64,000 nucleotides of DNA from Kosakonia sacchari SP1 (GCF_000300455.3 NZ_CP007215.2:1054001-1118000), one strand, 5' to 3'. Positions 42,032 to 51,282 are shown, counted from the stretch's first letter. A program made the numbers and translations. The notes: a model not told the origin generated them from the sequence alone.

Positions 42032-42124
42032 GGTGAGGTGGCCGAGAGGCTGAAGGCGCTCCCCTGCTAAGGGAGTATGCGGTCAAAAGCTGCATCCGGG
42101 GTTCGAATCCCCGCCTCACCGCCA
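42032..42124 (+). tRNA. serV: tRNA-Ser (anticodon GCT)
   Basis: 93 bases including an encoded CCA. The acceptor GGTGAGG/CCTCACC, the long variable arm typical of Ser, the anticodon loop CCCTGCTAAGGG with GCT at 42066-42068, and the TTCGAAT T-loop are all in place. It reads AGC/AGU codons. It is first in the tRNA cluster, as serV is in E. coli. Confidence 0.98.
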
Positions 42125-42128
42125 TTTT

Positions 42129-42205
42129 GCATCCGTAGCTCAGCTGGATAGAGTACTCGGCTACGAACCGAGCGGTCGGAGGTTCGAATCCTCCCGGATG
42201 CACCA
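42129..42205 (+). tRNA. argV: tRNA-Arg (anticodon ACG), copy 1
   Basis: 77 bases with encoded CCA. The acceptor GCATCCG/CGGATGC, the D-loop AGCTGGATAGAG and the anticodon loop CTACGAA with ACG are intact; A34 is normally edited to inosine. It starts only 4 bases after tRNA-Ser. All four Arg copies in this array are identical. Confidence 0.98.
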
Positions 42206-42267
42206 TCTTGCTCAGTGTGGCGAGGTAACGCAGCACTGAATCAGCGTTGTAAAGTAAGTTTCCCGAT

Positions 42268-42344
42268 GCATCCGTAGCTCAGCTGGATAGAGTACTCGGC
42301 TACGAACCGAGCGGTCGGAGGTTCGAATCCTCCCGGATGCACCA
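42268..42344 (+). tRNA. argY: tRNA-Arg (anticodon ACG), copy 2
   Basis: 77 bases, identical to copy 1, separated from it by 62 bases. The spacer shares blocks (CTTGCTCAGT, TGCGTTGTAAA-like) with the next spacer, so the copies arose by tandem duplication of gene plus spacer. Confidence 0.97.
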
Positions 42345-42407
42345 TTCTTGCTCAGTACGCCGATGATATGCAGATATGAATCTGCGTTGTAAATAGCATT
42401 TCCAGAT

Positions 42408-42484
42408 GCATCCGTAGCTCAGCTGGATAGAGTACTCGGCTACGAACCGAGCGGTCGGAGGTTCGAATCCTCCCGGATGCACCA
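42408..42484 (+). tRNA. argZ: tRNA-Arg (anticodon ACG), copy 3
   Basis: 77 bases, identical to copies 1 and 2, 63 bases after copy 2. The symbol is assigned by position relative to E. coli argVYZQ. Confidence 0.97.
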
Positions 42485-42657
42485 TCTTCTTGATACACAA
42501 ACCTGTTTATTATTTCGGTTCTGGCGGGAATTACTGCCGGGATCAGAAAGAATTGCGCTGTTTCAGCATTGGTCTGAAGGCGAGACTAACCCGAGTTATC
42601 TTCCCGGATTTGTTTGTTCAAGAAGTTCTGAATCTGTAGTGTAAAACTTTTCCCGAT

Positions 42658-42734
42658 GCATCCGTAGCTCAGCTGGATAGAGTACTCGGCTACGAACCGA
42701 GCGGTCGGAGGTTCGAATCCTCCCGGATGCACCA
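42658..42734 (+). tRNA. argQ: tRNA-Arg (anticodon ACG), copy 4
   Basis: 77 bases, identical to the other copies. It is separated from copy 3 by a longer 173-base spacer of different sequence, although the last 18 bases before the tRNA resemble the other spacers. No clear intrinsic terminator is visible in the 266 bases before yqaB. Confidence 0.97.
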
Positions 42735-43000
42735 TCTTCTGCAATACCTCTGTCGATTTATCCTCTCAGGTTTAATGCATGTTTCTGCTGATACCAGCAC
42801 GAATAACGCAGCTCAGGCAATACCCTACAAACTAAACAAAAACATCCTTCAGACCGTATCTCCTGCGTAAAACACAAAACTTCGTCTCACCGGCACCCCG
42901 TCAAAATCATGCTTAACACAATGCTTCTCACTCGCTGGCAGCGACAAAAATCACTGTTTACGTTAAAGTAACTGTTTGTTATCCGCTTTGTGAGAACATG

Positions 43001-43567
43001 ATGTACGAACGTTACGCTGGTCTGATTTTCGATATGGATGGCACTATTCTTGATACAGAGCCAACTCACCGTAAAGCTTGGCATGACGTGCTCGGGCGTT
43101 ATGGGATGCGTTTTGACGAACAGGCGATGATTGGGCTTAACGGCGCTCCAACCTGGCGTATCGCGCAATCCATTATTGAAGCTAACCGGGGCGATCTCGA
43201 TCCTCATCTGTTGGCTCAGGAAAAAACGGCAGTTGTAAAAGCGATGCTGCTGGATTCTGTTCGTCCATTACCGCTTATCGAGGTGGTGAAAGCGTGGCAT
43301 GGTCGTCGTCCGATGTCTGTGGGAACGGGCAGCGAAAGCGCGATTGCGGAAGCGCTGCTGGCACATCTTGGATTGCGAGGATACTTTGACGCCGTTATCG
43401 CAGCCGATCATGTTAAACATCACAAACCCGCGCCCGATACTTTCCTGCTTTGTGCGCAAAGCATGGGGGTGGAACCGACGCAATGCATTGTTTTCGAAGA
43501 TGCAGATTTCGGGTTTCAGGCAGCGCGTGCAGCGGGTATGGACGTCGTAGACGTTCGCTTATTGTGA
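43001..43567 (+). CDS. yqaB: HAD-family fructose-1-P/6-phosphogluconate phosphatase YqaB
   Basis: 188 residues from MYERYAGLIFDMDGTILDTEP; the ATG at 43001 is preferred over the one just before it. HAD motifs I (DMDGTILD), II (GTGSES), III (Lys in HHKPAPDTF) and IV (FEDADFG) are all present. It is a small-phosphosugar phosphatase of the cytosol. Its stop overlaps the GTG start of yqaA. Confidence 0.95.
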   Translation: MYERYAGLIFDMDGTILDTEPTHRKAWHDVLGRYGMRFDEQAMIGLNGAPTWRIAQSIIEANRGDLDPHLLAQEKTAVVKAMLLDSVRPLPLIEVVKAWHGRRPMSVGTGSESAIAEALLAHLGLRGYFDAVIAADHVKHHKPAPDTFLLCAQSMGVEPTQCIVFEDADFGFQAARAAGMDVVDVRLL

Positions 43568-43992
43568 GCGACACGCTGTCGTTGTTGTCACTGTTTTCCA
43601 GCAGCTTTCTCAGCGCCACGCTGTTGCCTGGCAATTCTGAGGTCGTACTGGTTGCAATGCTAATTTCTCACGTTAGCCAGCCCTGGCTTCTTGTTGTAAT
43701 AGCAACAATGGGTAATAGCCTTGGAGGGCTGACTAACGTTATTCTTGGGCGTTTCTTCCCGCAGCGTAAAACATCACGCTGGCAGGAAAAAGCGACTGAC
43801 TGGCTTAAACGATACGGCGCGGCAGCGCTGTTGTTAAGCTGGGTGCCTGTTATAGGCGACTTGCTGTGCCTGCTGGCAGGATGGATGCGCTTGTCGTGGG
43901 GGCCAGTAGTAATTTTTTTATGCCTTGGCAAAGCGTTGCGCTATCTGGCGATCGCCTTTGTAACGCTGCAGGGTATGACGTGGTGGCACTAA
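43564..43992 (+). CDS. yqaA: Inner membrane protein YqaA (DedA/SNARE-associated-like)
   Basis: 142 residues from a GTG start at 43564, overlapping the yqaB TGA as GTGA. About four hydrophobic segments are seen, with conserved LSATLLPGNSEVVLVAML, NSLGGLTNVILGRFFP and WLKRYGAAALLLSWVPVIGDLLCLLAGW, a DedA-type pattern. Function is unknown in detail; it may act in lipid or membrane homeostasis. Confidence 0.93.
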   Translation: MSDTLSLLSLFSSSFLSATLLPGNSEVVLVAMLISHVSQPWLLVVIATMGNSLGGLTNVILGRFFPQRKTSRWQEKATDWLKRYGAAALLLSWVPVIGDLLCLLAGWMRLSWGPVVIFLCLGKALRYLAIAFVTLQGMTWWH

Positions 43993-44072
43993 TTGGACTG
44001 AGTGAGTGACCTTTAATCGTCAACCATTACAATTATGCTTAATAAAATGATTATGACAGGCGGGAGGTCAAT

Positions 44073-45617
44073 TTGATCCCGGACGTATCACAGGCGCTGT
44101 CCTGGCTGGAAAAACATCCTCAAGCTCTGAAGGGGATACAACGCGGTCTTGAGCGTGAAACGCTGCGCGTAAATGCGGATGGCTCTCTGGCAATTACGGG
44201 TCATGCGGCTGCGCTTGGCTCAGCACTGACCCATAAATGGATCACCACCGATTTTGCTGAAGCGCTGCTGGAATTTATCACTCCGGTGGATGACGATATC
44301 GATCATATGCTGACCATCATGCGCGATATTCACCGTTACACTGCGCGCCAGATAGGCGACGAACGCATGTGGCCGTTGAGCATGCCGTGCTATATCAAAG
44401 ATGGTCAGGATATTGAACTGGCGCAGTATGGCACGTCCAATATCGGTCGCCTGAAAACGCTCTACCGTGAAGGGCTTAAAAATCGCTATGGCGCGCTGAT
44501 GCAAACCATTTCCGGCGTGCATTACAATTTCTCGCTGCCGATGGCTTTCTGGGAAGCGAAAAGCGGCAGTACAGATAAAGAATCGGTATCGGAAGGGTAT
44601 TTCCGCCTCATCCGCAATTACTACCGGTTTGGCTGGGTGATTCCGTATTTGTTTGGCGCTTCGCCAGCAATTTGCTCGTCGTTCCTGCAAGGGAAACCGA
44701 CAACGCTGCCGTTTGAGAAAACGTCGAACGGTATGTACTACTTGCCGTATGCGACCTCATTACGCCTGAGCGATCTTGGGTACACCAATAAATCGCAAAG
44801 CAATCTCGGTATTACCTTCAATAACCTGCACGACTATGTGGTGGCGTTGAAGCGCGCAATCAAAACGCCTTCTGAGGAATACGCCAAAATTGGTCTGAAA
44901 AAAGAGGGTAAATACTTACAGATCAACACCAATATTCTGCAGATTGAAAACGAGCTGTATGCGCCCATTCGCCCGAAACGTGTGACCCGTAGCGGCGAAA
45001 CACCATCGGATGCGTTGCTACGTGGCGGCATTGAATACATCGAAGTACGTTCTCTGGATATCAACCCCTTCACCGCCATTGGCGTAGACGAGCAGCAGGT
45101 GCGTTTCCTCGATCTCTTTATGGTCTGGTGCGTGCTGGCTGATGCGCCAGAAATGAGCAGCGACGAATTGCTGTGCACCCGTGCTAACTGGAATCGCGTG
45201 ATTCTGGAAGGGCGTAAACCTGGTTTGACGCTCGGAATGGGCTGTGAAACCGCACAGTTCCCGCTCGCTCAGGTCGGTAAGGATCTGTTTAGCGATCTGA
45301 AACGTGTAGCGCAGACGCTGGATGGCGTGTACGGTGGCAAAGAGTACGAAAAAGTGTGCGACCAGTTGGTTGCCAGCTTCGACGATCCGGAATTGACATT
45401 CTCTGCGCGCATTCTGCGCTCAATGATTGATAATGGTATTGGCGGCACGGGGAAAGCCCTGGGCGATCAGTACCGGTCGCAGTTGCGTGAAGAGCCACTG
45501 GAAATTTTGCTTGAGGAAGATTTTATCGCCGAGTGCAAAGCGTCGCTGGCGCGTCAGGCGGAGGTTGAAGCCGGAGATTCGGAGTCGTTCGAGGCGTTAC
45601 TCGCGCGCCACGCCTGA
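44073..45617 (+). CDS. gshA: Glutamate-cysteine ligase GshA
   Basis: 514 residues. The start codon is TTG at 44073, with a strong GGGAGG (44062-44067) 5 bases upstream; the same TTG start is used in E. coli. Blocks seen include [33 protein letters not shown] and [17 protein letters not shown]. It makes gamma-glutamylcysteine, the first step to glutathione. A few residues near position 170 are missing relative to the 518-residue E. coli protein. Confidence 0.97.
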   Translation: MIPDVSQALSWLEKHPQALKGIQRGLERETLRVNADGSLAITGHAAALGSALTHKWITTDFAEALLEFITPVDDDIDHMLTIMRDIHRYTARQIGDERMWPLSMPCYIKDGQDIELAQYGTSNIGRLKTLYREGLKNRYGALMQTISGVHYNFSLPMAFWEAKSGSTDKESVSEGYFRLIRNYYRFGWVIPYLFGASPAICSSFLQGKPTTLPFEKTSNGMYYLPYATSLRLSDLGYTNKSQSNLGITFNNLHDYVVALKRAIKTPSEEYAKIGLKKEGKYLQINTNILQIENELYAPIRPKRVTRSGETPSDALLRGGIEYIEVRSLDINPFTAIGVDEQQVRFLDLFMVWCVLADAPEMSSDELLCTRANWNRVILEGRKPGLTLGMGCETAQFPLAQVGKDLFSDLKRVAQTLDGVYGGKEYEKVCDQLVASFDDPELTFSARILRSMIDNGIGGTGKALGDQYRSQLREEPLEILLEEDFIAECKASLARQAEVEAGDSESFEALLARHA

Positions 45618-45625
45618 TACAAAAG

Positions 45626-45699
45626 AAAAAGGCCACATCTCTGTGGCCAAAATTTCATCTCTGAAGATCAGGGATGATGATAACAAATGCGCGTCTTTC
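45626..45699 (-). ncRNA. micA: MicA small RNA
   Basis: On the minus strand the transcript would begin GAAAGACGCGCATTTG and contain TTATCATCATCCCTGA, the seed known for ompA pairing. It ends in a GGCCACA/TGTGGCC hairpin followed by TTTTT (about 74 bases). The place between gshA and luxS is that of E. coli micA. The sigmaE-dependent, Hfq-binding RNA represses ompA and other outer-membrane protein mRNAs. The hairpin loop and mid-part differ slightly from E. coli. Confidence 0.93.
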
Positions 45700-45704
45700 A
45701 TATA

Positions 45705-45733
45705 TTCAGACTCGCACGGGAAAAAAGAGTTCA
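45705..45733 (-). promoter_or_regulatory. SigmaE promoter of micA
   Basis: On the minus strand TGAACTC (complement of 45727-45733), 16 bases, then TCTGAA (complement of 45705-45710) matches the sigmaE GAACTT/TCTGA consensus. It lies 6 bases before the MicA 5' end and overlaps the luxS leader. Confidence 0.8.
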
Positions 45734-45769
45734 TTTTATTTTTAAAAAATCACTGTCGGAGGTGACTAA

Positions 45770-46285
45770 ATGCCATTATTGGATAGCTTCACTGTCGATC
45801 ATACCCGTATGGAAGCGCCAGCAGTCCGTGTCGCCAAGACTATGGACACGCCGCACGGCGACACCATTACCGTATTCGACCTGCGTTTCTGCGTACCGAA
45901 CAAAGAAGTGATGCCGGAAAAAGGTATCCATACGCTGGAACATCTGTTCGCCGGTTTTATGCGTAACCACCTCAACGGCAACGGCGTTGAGATCATCGAC
46001 ATCTCTCCGATGGGTTGCCGCACCGGTTTCTACATGAGCCTGATCGGTACGCCGGACGAGCAGCGTGTCGCTGATGCCTGGAAAGCGGCGATGGCAGATG
46101 TCCTGAAAGTAAAACAGCAGAATCAGATCCCGGAACTGAACATCTATCAGTGCGGGACATACCAAATGCACTCTCTGGAAGAAGCGCAAGAAATCGCGCG
46201 TCACATCCTCGATCGCGATGTTCGCGTTAACAGCAACGAAGAACTCGCCCTGCCGAAAGAGAAATTGCAGGAACTGCATATCTAG
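45770..46285 (+). CDS. luxS: S-ribosylhomocysteine lyase LuxS
   Basis: 171 residues, E. coli length. The metal motif is HTLEH (His54, Glu57, His58), with a further Cys in YQCGTYQM. It splits S-ribosylhomocysteine to homocysteine and DPD, the autoinducer-2 precursor. GGAGG precedes the start. The 5' leader is antisense to the micA promoter region. Confidence 0.98.
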   Translation: MPLLDSFTVDHTRMEAPAVRVAKTMDTPHGDTITVFDLRFCVPNKEVMPEKGIHTLEHLFAGFMRNHLNGNGVEIIDISPMGCRTGFYMSLIGTPDEQRVADAWKAAMADVLKVKQQNQIPELNIYQCGTYQMHSLEEAQEIARHILDRDVRVNSNEELALPKEKLQELHI

Positions 46286-46292
46286 TTTTCCC

Positions 46293-46330
46293 ATGCCGCC
46301 TTTCTGCCTGGAAGGCGGCATTATTATTTT
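46293..46330 (+). terminator. luxS terminator
   Basis: ATGCCGCCTT (46293-46302) pairs with AAGGCGGCAT (46312-46321), followed by TATTATTTTAT. Confidence 0.85.
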
Positions 46331-46564
46331 ATCCGCACCCTTTCGTATTCTATTTCATTCAGTGAAAACATTATATTCCGTTATTTATAATGGAATTATG
46401 ATGTGTCAATAATATCCATTCCGGCTATGTTGCTTCTTGTTGTTATTTAAATTACGGCGTGATAGTTTTCACCCCTGTTGTTATTTGACGGATATTTCAC
46501 GTTTAATTTATTTATTAACTGAATGTAATTCAGTGAAATGATATACCTGAATAATGAGGATATT

Positions 46565-46936
46565 ATGCGGCGTTCACACTCTTATCTTTTATGTCTCTCC
46601 TTCGTTTTACCCTTTACATTAGCGGGTTGTGTTAAAAAAACGGTGCCCTCCGTGGTGAAAGATGCGCCGCAGAAACAGCAGACACAGCAATGTTACGAGC
46701 TTCTGACTGCCTTAAAAGGTCTGGATAATTCCGCATTTGAAACTTACAAACAGCAATTTAATACGATTAATAAAAGCTATGAAGTCTACAAGAGAAATCG
46801 ACCAATAATTGATAAGAATTCTGCGGAAATAATGAAAACCGAAATTGATAGTAAGATTGAAGTGGTTTGCTCGCGCGTGCGCAGCGCGGTATTCACTAAT
46901 ATGTCCAGTCGCGCAAATGCCCTGAAACAGTTATGA
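46565..46936 (+). CDS. Small lipoprotein of unknown function
   Basis: 123 residues from MRRSHSYLLCLSFVLPFTLAG; lipobox LAGC, with Cys22 lipidated. GAGG lies 5 bases before the ATG. The mature part (QCYELLTALKGLDNSAFETYKQQF..., EVVCSRVRSAVF) has two further Cys that could form a disulfide, and is helical-looking. The DNA is AT-rich compared with its neighbours, and the gene is absent between luxS and emrB in E. coli K-12. It overlaps the next gene as ATGA, so the two products probably act together in the envelope. I recognise no family. Confidence 0.75.
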   Translation: MRRSHSYLLCLSFVLPFTLAGCVKKTVPSVVKDAPQKQQTQQCYELLTALKGLDNSAFETYKQQFNTINKSYEVYKRNRPIIDKNSAEIMKTEIDSKIEVVCSRVRSAVFTNMSSRANALKQL

Positions 46937-48507
46937 GAAAACTACTTTATTCATCTGCTGTGCTGTTATCGGCTATATCATCAGCAGCCACCAGCGCTGA
47001 GCCTGCCTCATTACTCGACCGACTAAACGATGAGCACATAATATCAGCCGAGCCGCAGTCTCCGTTTACGGCTGACCAAGGCAGTGCAGGTTCAGTTGCT
47101 ACGTCTTCGTCACAGGCTGCTGTTAAACAGCAGACCGCGCCAAAAAAAGCATCGAGTGAGCCAGAAATCAGGTTACTGAAACGCAAAATCGCGGAGCTGC
47201 GACGTGAAGCAGAAACGCTGCGCAAAAAACAGACCTCAGCAACGCCCATACAGCCAAAAAATAACGCAGGCGGCGATAACAAACAGCCGCCGCCGATCAT
47301 TAGTAGTGAAAACAAGCAGCTACAACAACAGTTGCAGGCCAGCGAGAAGCAACTTGCCGCAGCGAATAATAAACGTGAAGAGGCAAATAGTAACCTTGAT
47401 GCCGCCGCGAAAAAGATGAGTGAGCAGGCGCTAAGTATTACGACGTTGAAAGATGAGTTGCAGCAGCGCAGCGAAGAAAAATCGCAGGCGGAACAGCAAC
47501 TGGCTGAAGCGAAAAAGCAAGGCGCAGAGCTCAGCGCGAAGCTGCAACAGGCGGCCACAAAAACCGCAGAACAGGAAAAGCAGCTTGCCGAGGCGAATAA
47601 GAAGCGCGATGAGATAACCAGCCAGCTCGCTGCCGCCACCAAACAAGCCATAGATCAACAAAGCCAGCTTGCCGGGGCGAATAAAAAACGCGATGAGATA
47701 ACCGACCAGTTGGCTGCTGCCACCAAACAAACGGCAGATCAGGCATCGCACATCGCCGCGCTGGAAGCGAAATTAAAGCAGAGCGGCGAAGAGAAGGCGC
47801 AAATGGAACAGCAACTCGCTGCTGTGAAGCGTGAGCCAACTGCGGTGGAAAAGGGGGCTAGTAAAGCGAATTCACCGGTATTCTCGCTGGCGGCGGATAA
47901 GTCTGAACTTGCGCGCGTCAACTACGCCTGGGGCGTCTGGTTTGCGGCAAAAGTTCAGCTTGAAAGCGAAACGCTGAAAGATATTGGGCAACAATTTATG
48001 CCGCAGGCTTTTCTGCAAGGCTTGCAGGATAAATTTGCGGGCAGTCTGCAAATGCCGAATGCCGATCTTGAAAAGGTCCTCACTACGCTCAACAAGCAGG
48101 TAGACGATGCGAGGCAACGCGAAATAACCCGCAACAAGAAGCAAGGGCAGCAGTTGCTGGCCGATGCGGCGAAGCTAAAGGGCGCGGTGCGGGCGGATAA
48201 CGGCGTGGTCTATTTGGTTGAAAAACGTGGGCCGGGTACCGCTATTGGCGATACCGATGTCATCCGTTTCAAAGTGGATGAAAAGGTCAGCTCCGGGCAG
48301 GTTCTCGCACAGAACGAAGTTAATACGGCGCGGGTGAGCGAACTGCCGATGGTGATGCGTGCTGGGGTAAAAAAACTGGTCGTGGGTGGCAGAGTGAAGA
48401 TTTATGTTCCCACCGAGCTGGCTTACGGCGAGGAAGGTATACCTGGCGCGGTGCCGCCCGGTGTGACGTCCGTCATGACGCTGGAAGTCCTCGGCATCGA
48501 GAAATAA
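46933..48507 (+). CDS. Exported coiled-coil protein with FKBP-type isomerase domain
   Basis: 524 residues. A signal peptide (cleavage near ATSA|EP, residue 22) is followed by a Ser/Gln-rich stretch, coiled coils at about 75-100 and 125-300, an FKBP N-terminal-type helical domain at about 315-410, and an FKBP domain at about 415-524 (VIRFKVDEKV...AYGEEGIPGAVPPGVTSVMTLEVL). The coiled coil holds four 28-residue repeats. Usual FKBP active-site residues look lost: no DSS-type loop (GQVLAQN) and no VIPGW Trp (LPMVMRAG). It is probably a periplasmic scaffold or chaperone rather than an efficient isomerase. Translated from an ATGA overlap with the lipoprotein gene. Confidence 0.8.
   Translation: MRKLLYSSAVLLSAISSAATSAEPASLLDRLNDEHIISAEPQSPFTADQGSAGSVATSSSQAAVKQQTAPKKASSEPEIRLLKRKIAELRREAETLRKKQTSATPIQPKNNAGGDNKQPPPIISSENKQLQQQLQASEKQLAAANNKREEANSNLDAAAKKMSEQALSITTLKDELQQRSEEKSQAEQQLAEAKKQGAELSAKLQQAATKTAEQEKQLAEANKKRDEITSQLAAATKQAIDQQSQLAGANKKRDEITDQLAAATKQTADQASHIAALEAKLKQSGEEKAQMEQQLAAVKREPTAVEKGASKANSPVFSLAADKSELARVNYAWGVWFAAKVQLESETLKDIGQQFMPQAFLQGLQDKFAGSLQMPNADLEKVLTTLNKQVDDARQREITRNKKQGQQLLADAAKLKGAVRADNGVVYLVEKRGPGTAIGDTDVIRFKVDEKVSSGQVLAQNEVNTARVSELPMVMRAGVKKLVVGGRVKIYVPTELAYGEEGIPGAVPPGVTSVMTLEVLGIEK
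47494..47745 (+). repeat. 84-bp (28-residue) tandem repeats in the coiled-coil region
   Basis: Residues 188-215, 216-243 and 244-271 are consecutive 28-residue units of four heptads (QQLAEAKK.., KQLAEANKKRDEITSQL.., SQLAGANKKRDEITDQL..). A fourth, diverged unit lies at residues 139-166 (KQLAAANNKREEANSNL). The last two full units are also similar at DNA level (GCGATGAGATAACC shared), so expansion or contraction by recombination is possible. Confidence 0.85.
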
Positions 48508-48521
48508 AACAAGCAGTCAAA

Positions 48522-48548
48522 AAATCGCCTCCATTAAGGAGGCGATTT
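48522..48548. terminator. Bidirectional terminator between the FKBP gene and emrB
   Basis: AAATCGCCTCC (48522-48532) pairs with GGAGGCGATTT (48538-48548), loop ATTAA. It serves both convergent transcripts. Confidence 0.85.
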
Positions 48549-48558
48549 GCTTCTCAGG

Positions 48559-50103
48559 TTAATGCGCACCGCCGCCGCCGCCGCCCGCACCAAATGGCGG
48601 TTTGGCAAACCACACCAGCCCCAGCAAGATCAAGAATACCCCCGCAGAGAACCAGAAAATCTCATTGGCCGAGATAATCAGCCCCTGATTGGTTATCTGC
48701 TGCGCTATCCAGCCGGAAGCCTGTTGCTGCGACATGCCCATCCCCTGCAGCTGGTTATAGATTTCCTGCGAGTTCGGATTGTACGGGTTAACCGATTCCG
48801 TAAGCTGCGCATGGTGCATCGATTCCCGGTTAGTCCACAGCGTCGTGGTGATCGAGGTACCGATGGAGCCCGCCAGCGTACGCGCGAAGTTAGACAGGCT
48901 CGACGCCGCCGCCAGCCGTTCCGGTGGTAAACCTGAAAGGGTGATAGTCGTCAGCGGCATAAAGAAGCACGCCACCGCGAAACCCTGAATGAACTGCGGC
49001 CACGCCGAAGCGCCGAAATCCATGCCCGGCTCGAAGGTATACGCGCGCCAGTAGAAGCACACCGCGTACATGATAAAGCTGAACGTCACCAGACGGCGCA
49101 TATCCAGCTTATGCGCGAAGCGGCCAATAATTGGCGACAGCAGCACCGGTATCACGCCAACTGGCGCGGAAGCCAGCCCCGCCCAGGTCGCGGTATAGCC
49201 ATACACTTCCTGCAACAGCTGCGGTAACAAGACAATCGCGCCGAAGTAGAGCATATAGGCAAGGCTGATACACAAACAGCCGATGGTAAAGTTGCGCGAC
49301 TTAAACAGCGACAGATCGACTATCGGGTTATCGTCGGTCAACTCCCACACCACCAGGAAACTTATCGATACCACGGCGACAATCGTCAGCACGACGATCT
49401 CCGTCGAGTTAAACCAGTCGAGCTCTTTACCCTGGTCGAGCATCACTTGCAGGCTACCGATACCGACGATCAGCAACGCCAGCCCAACACCGTCAATGCG
49501 CCGCTGCTCGGTACGCGTTTCGCGCCCACGCAGGCTTTGCAATGTGAGCAACACCACCAGCGCACCAATTGGCACGTTGATAAAGAAGATCCAACCCCAG
49601 TGGTAGTTATCGCTGATATAGCCGCCGAGGATCGGCCCACAAATCGGCGCGACGATCACCGTCATTGACCACAGCGCCAGCGCGATAGAGCGCTTGGCGG
49701 GCGGATAGTTGCTAAGCAACAAACTCTGTGACAGCGGGATCAGCGGCCCGGCGACAATCCCCTGGATCACACGAAAGAAAATAAGCATCCCCAGGCTGTT
49801 GGAGACGCCGCATGCCCAGGAGGCGATAGCGAAGGCGACGGTAGACCAGAGAAACAGCTTCACTTCCCCAACGCGTTTCGCCAGCCAGCCAGTGATCGGA
49901 ATCGAGATGGCGTTCGCCACCCCGAACGAGGTGATCACCCAGGTACCCTGGCTCAGCGAGGAGCCAAGGTTACCGGCAATAGTCGGAATAGCAACGTTAG
50001 CGATGGTCGAGTCCAGCACCTGCATGAAGGTCGCAAGCGACAACGCAATGGTCATGATGACCAACTGCGCGCCTTCCAGCGGTTTCTGTTGCATTGCACT
50101 CAC
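48559..50103 (-). CDS. emrB: Multidrug efflux MFS permease EmrB
   Basis: 514 residues, DHA2 family with 14 membrane helices; motifs TWVITSFGVANAISIPITGWLAKRVG and GPILGGYISDNYHWGWIFFINVP. It exports hydrophobic uncouplers and antibiotics through EmrA and TolC. The C-terminus ends in a Gly-rich tail before AH. It starts 6 bases after the emrA stop. Confidence 0.96.
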   Translation of the reverse strand: MSAMQQKPLEGAQLVIMTIALSLATFMQVLDSTIANVAIPTIAGNLGSSLSQGTWVITSFGVANAISIPITGWLAKRVGEVKLFLWSTVAFAIASWACGVSNSLGMLIFFRVIQGIVAGPLIPLSQSLLLSNYPPAKRSIALALWSMTVIVAPICGPILGGYISDNYHWGWIFFINVPIGALVVLLTLQSLRGRETRTEQRRIDGVGLALLIVGIGSLQVMLDQGKELDWFNSTEIVVLTIVAVVSISFLVVWELTDDNPIVDLSLFKSRNFTIGCLCISLAYMLYFGAIVLLPQLLQEVYGYTATWAGLASAPVGVIPVLLSPIIGRFAHKLDMRRLVTFSFIMYAVCFYWRAYTFEPGMDFGASAWPQFIQGFAVACFFMPLTTITLSGLPPERLAAASSLSNFARTLAGSIGTSITTTLWTNRESMHHAQLTESVNPYNPNSQEIYNQLQGMGMSQQQASGWIAQQITNQGLIISANEIFWFSAGVFLILLGLVWFAKPPFGAGGGGGGAH

Positions 50104-50109
50104 CTCAGA

Positions 50110-51282
50110 TTAACCGGCGTTGGCTTTCACGATGTTTTCGATCAACGTGTTGACCGGCTCAAGGCTGATTTCCCGGGCGTTGCTTTCATAGGCCGGGCTG
50201 GTGCGCACCTGGCTTGCCAGCACCTGACCTTCGCGATTGGCGGTATCCACTTTCACCAGCGTGGACAGGCCAATACGCAGCGGATGATCGGCGAGCTGTT
50301 TTGCATCCAGTTCAATACGTACCGGCAGACGCTGAACCACTTTGATCCAGTTACCGGTGGCGTTTTGCGCAGGCAGCAGTGAGAAAGCACTGCCGGTGCC
50401 CATATCCAGGCCGACCACTTTACCGGTGTACTTCACTTCATCGCCGTAAATGTCGCTGATGATGGTGGCACTCTGGCCAATGCGCATATGCGCAAGCTGC
50501 GTCTCTTTAAAGTTCGCATCCACCCACAGGTTACTGGCCGGAACGACAGCCATCAGCGCGGTGGACGTGGTGATCTGCGCGCCAGGCTGTACAGCACGGC
50601 GGGAAACGTAGCCGGTAATCGGGCTAACAATTTTTGTACGTTGCAGCGCCAGCCAGCTATTGCGGACTTCCGTTGCCGCCTGTTTGACCGCCGGTTGATC
50701 TTCCAGCGGCGTATCCAGCACGATGGCCTGGTTAGCGTTGTATTGCTGAATGGCGACATCCAGCTCTGCTTGTGCGCTGGCCACGGCGTCACGGGCGTGT
50801 TGCAGCTCTTCGCGGCCAATCAGGTTGGCACTGCCGAGCGGCACGCGGCGGTTAAAATCGCTCTGTGCCTGGGCGAGGGCGGTTTTTTTCAGCTCAATGC
50901 TCGCCTGCAACTGTTTGCTGTTGATGATTGACTGGCGGGTCTGGCGCACGCTGCTTGCCAGCGCGGTTTGTGCTTTTTCAAACGCCTGTTGCGCATCTGT
51001 CGCGTCCAGCGTCACCAGTACATCGCCCTGTTTAACGAAATCGGTGTTATCGGCCCAGACTTTCGTCACGCTGCCGGACACCTGCGCCATGATTTGCACC
51101 TGGTTCCCTGCCACGTACGCGTCATCGGTTTCCTCGAAGTGACGCAGTACCAAAAACCAATAAATCCCGTATGCCACGGCAATAACAATAAAGAGCAAGG
51201 TCAGCAGAAGAAGGGTACTTTTACGTTTGCCTTTCTTTTTGACCGGTTGCTGCGGGGTTTGACTCTCCGCATTTGCGCTCAT
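50110..51282 (-). CDS. emrA: Multidrug efflux membrane-fusion protein EmrA
   Basis: 390 residues from MSANAESQTPQQPVKKKG, E. coli length, with GGAG upstream. A cytoplasmic tail precedes one membrane helix (LLLLTLLFIVIAVAYGIYWFLV), then a periplasmic hairpin and lipoyl/beta-barrel domains (DDAYVAGNQVQIMAQVSGSV). It links EmrB to TolC. Confidence 0.96.
   Translation of the reverse strand: MSANAESQTPQQPVKKKGKRKSTLLLLTLLFIVIAVAYGIYWFLVLRHFEETDDAYVAGNQVQIMAQVSGSVTKVWADNTDFVKQGDVLVTLDATDAQQAFEKAQTALASSVRQTRQSIINSKQLQASIELKKTALAQAQSDFNRRVPLGSANLIGREELQHARDAVASAQAELDVAIQQYNANQAIVLDTPLEDQPAVKQAATEVRNSWLALQRTKIVSPITGYVSRRAVQPGAQITTSTALMAVVPASNLWVDANFKETQLAHMRIGQSATIISDIYGDEVKYTGKVVGLDMGTGSAFSLLPAQNATGNWIKVVQRLPVRIELDAKQLADHPLRIGLSTLVKVDTANREGQVLASQVRTSPAYESNAREISLEPVNTLIENIVKANAG

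Noticed and set aside
42300-42500. Small frames with [14 protein letters not shown] across the tRNA array
   Set aside because: This is the antisense translation of tRNA-Arg genes, a well-known spurious prediction.
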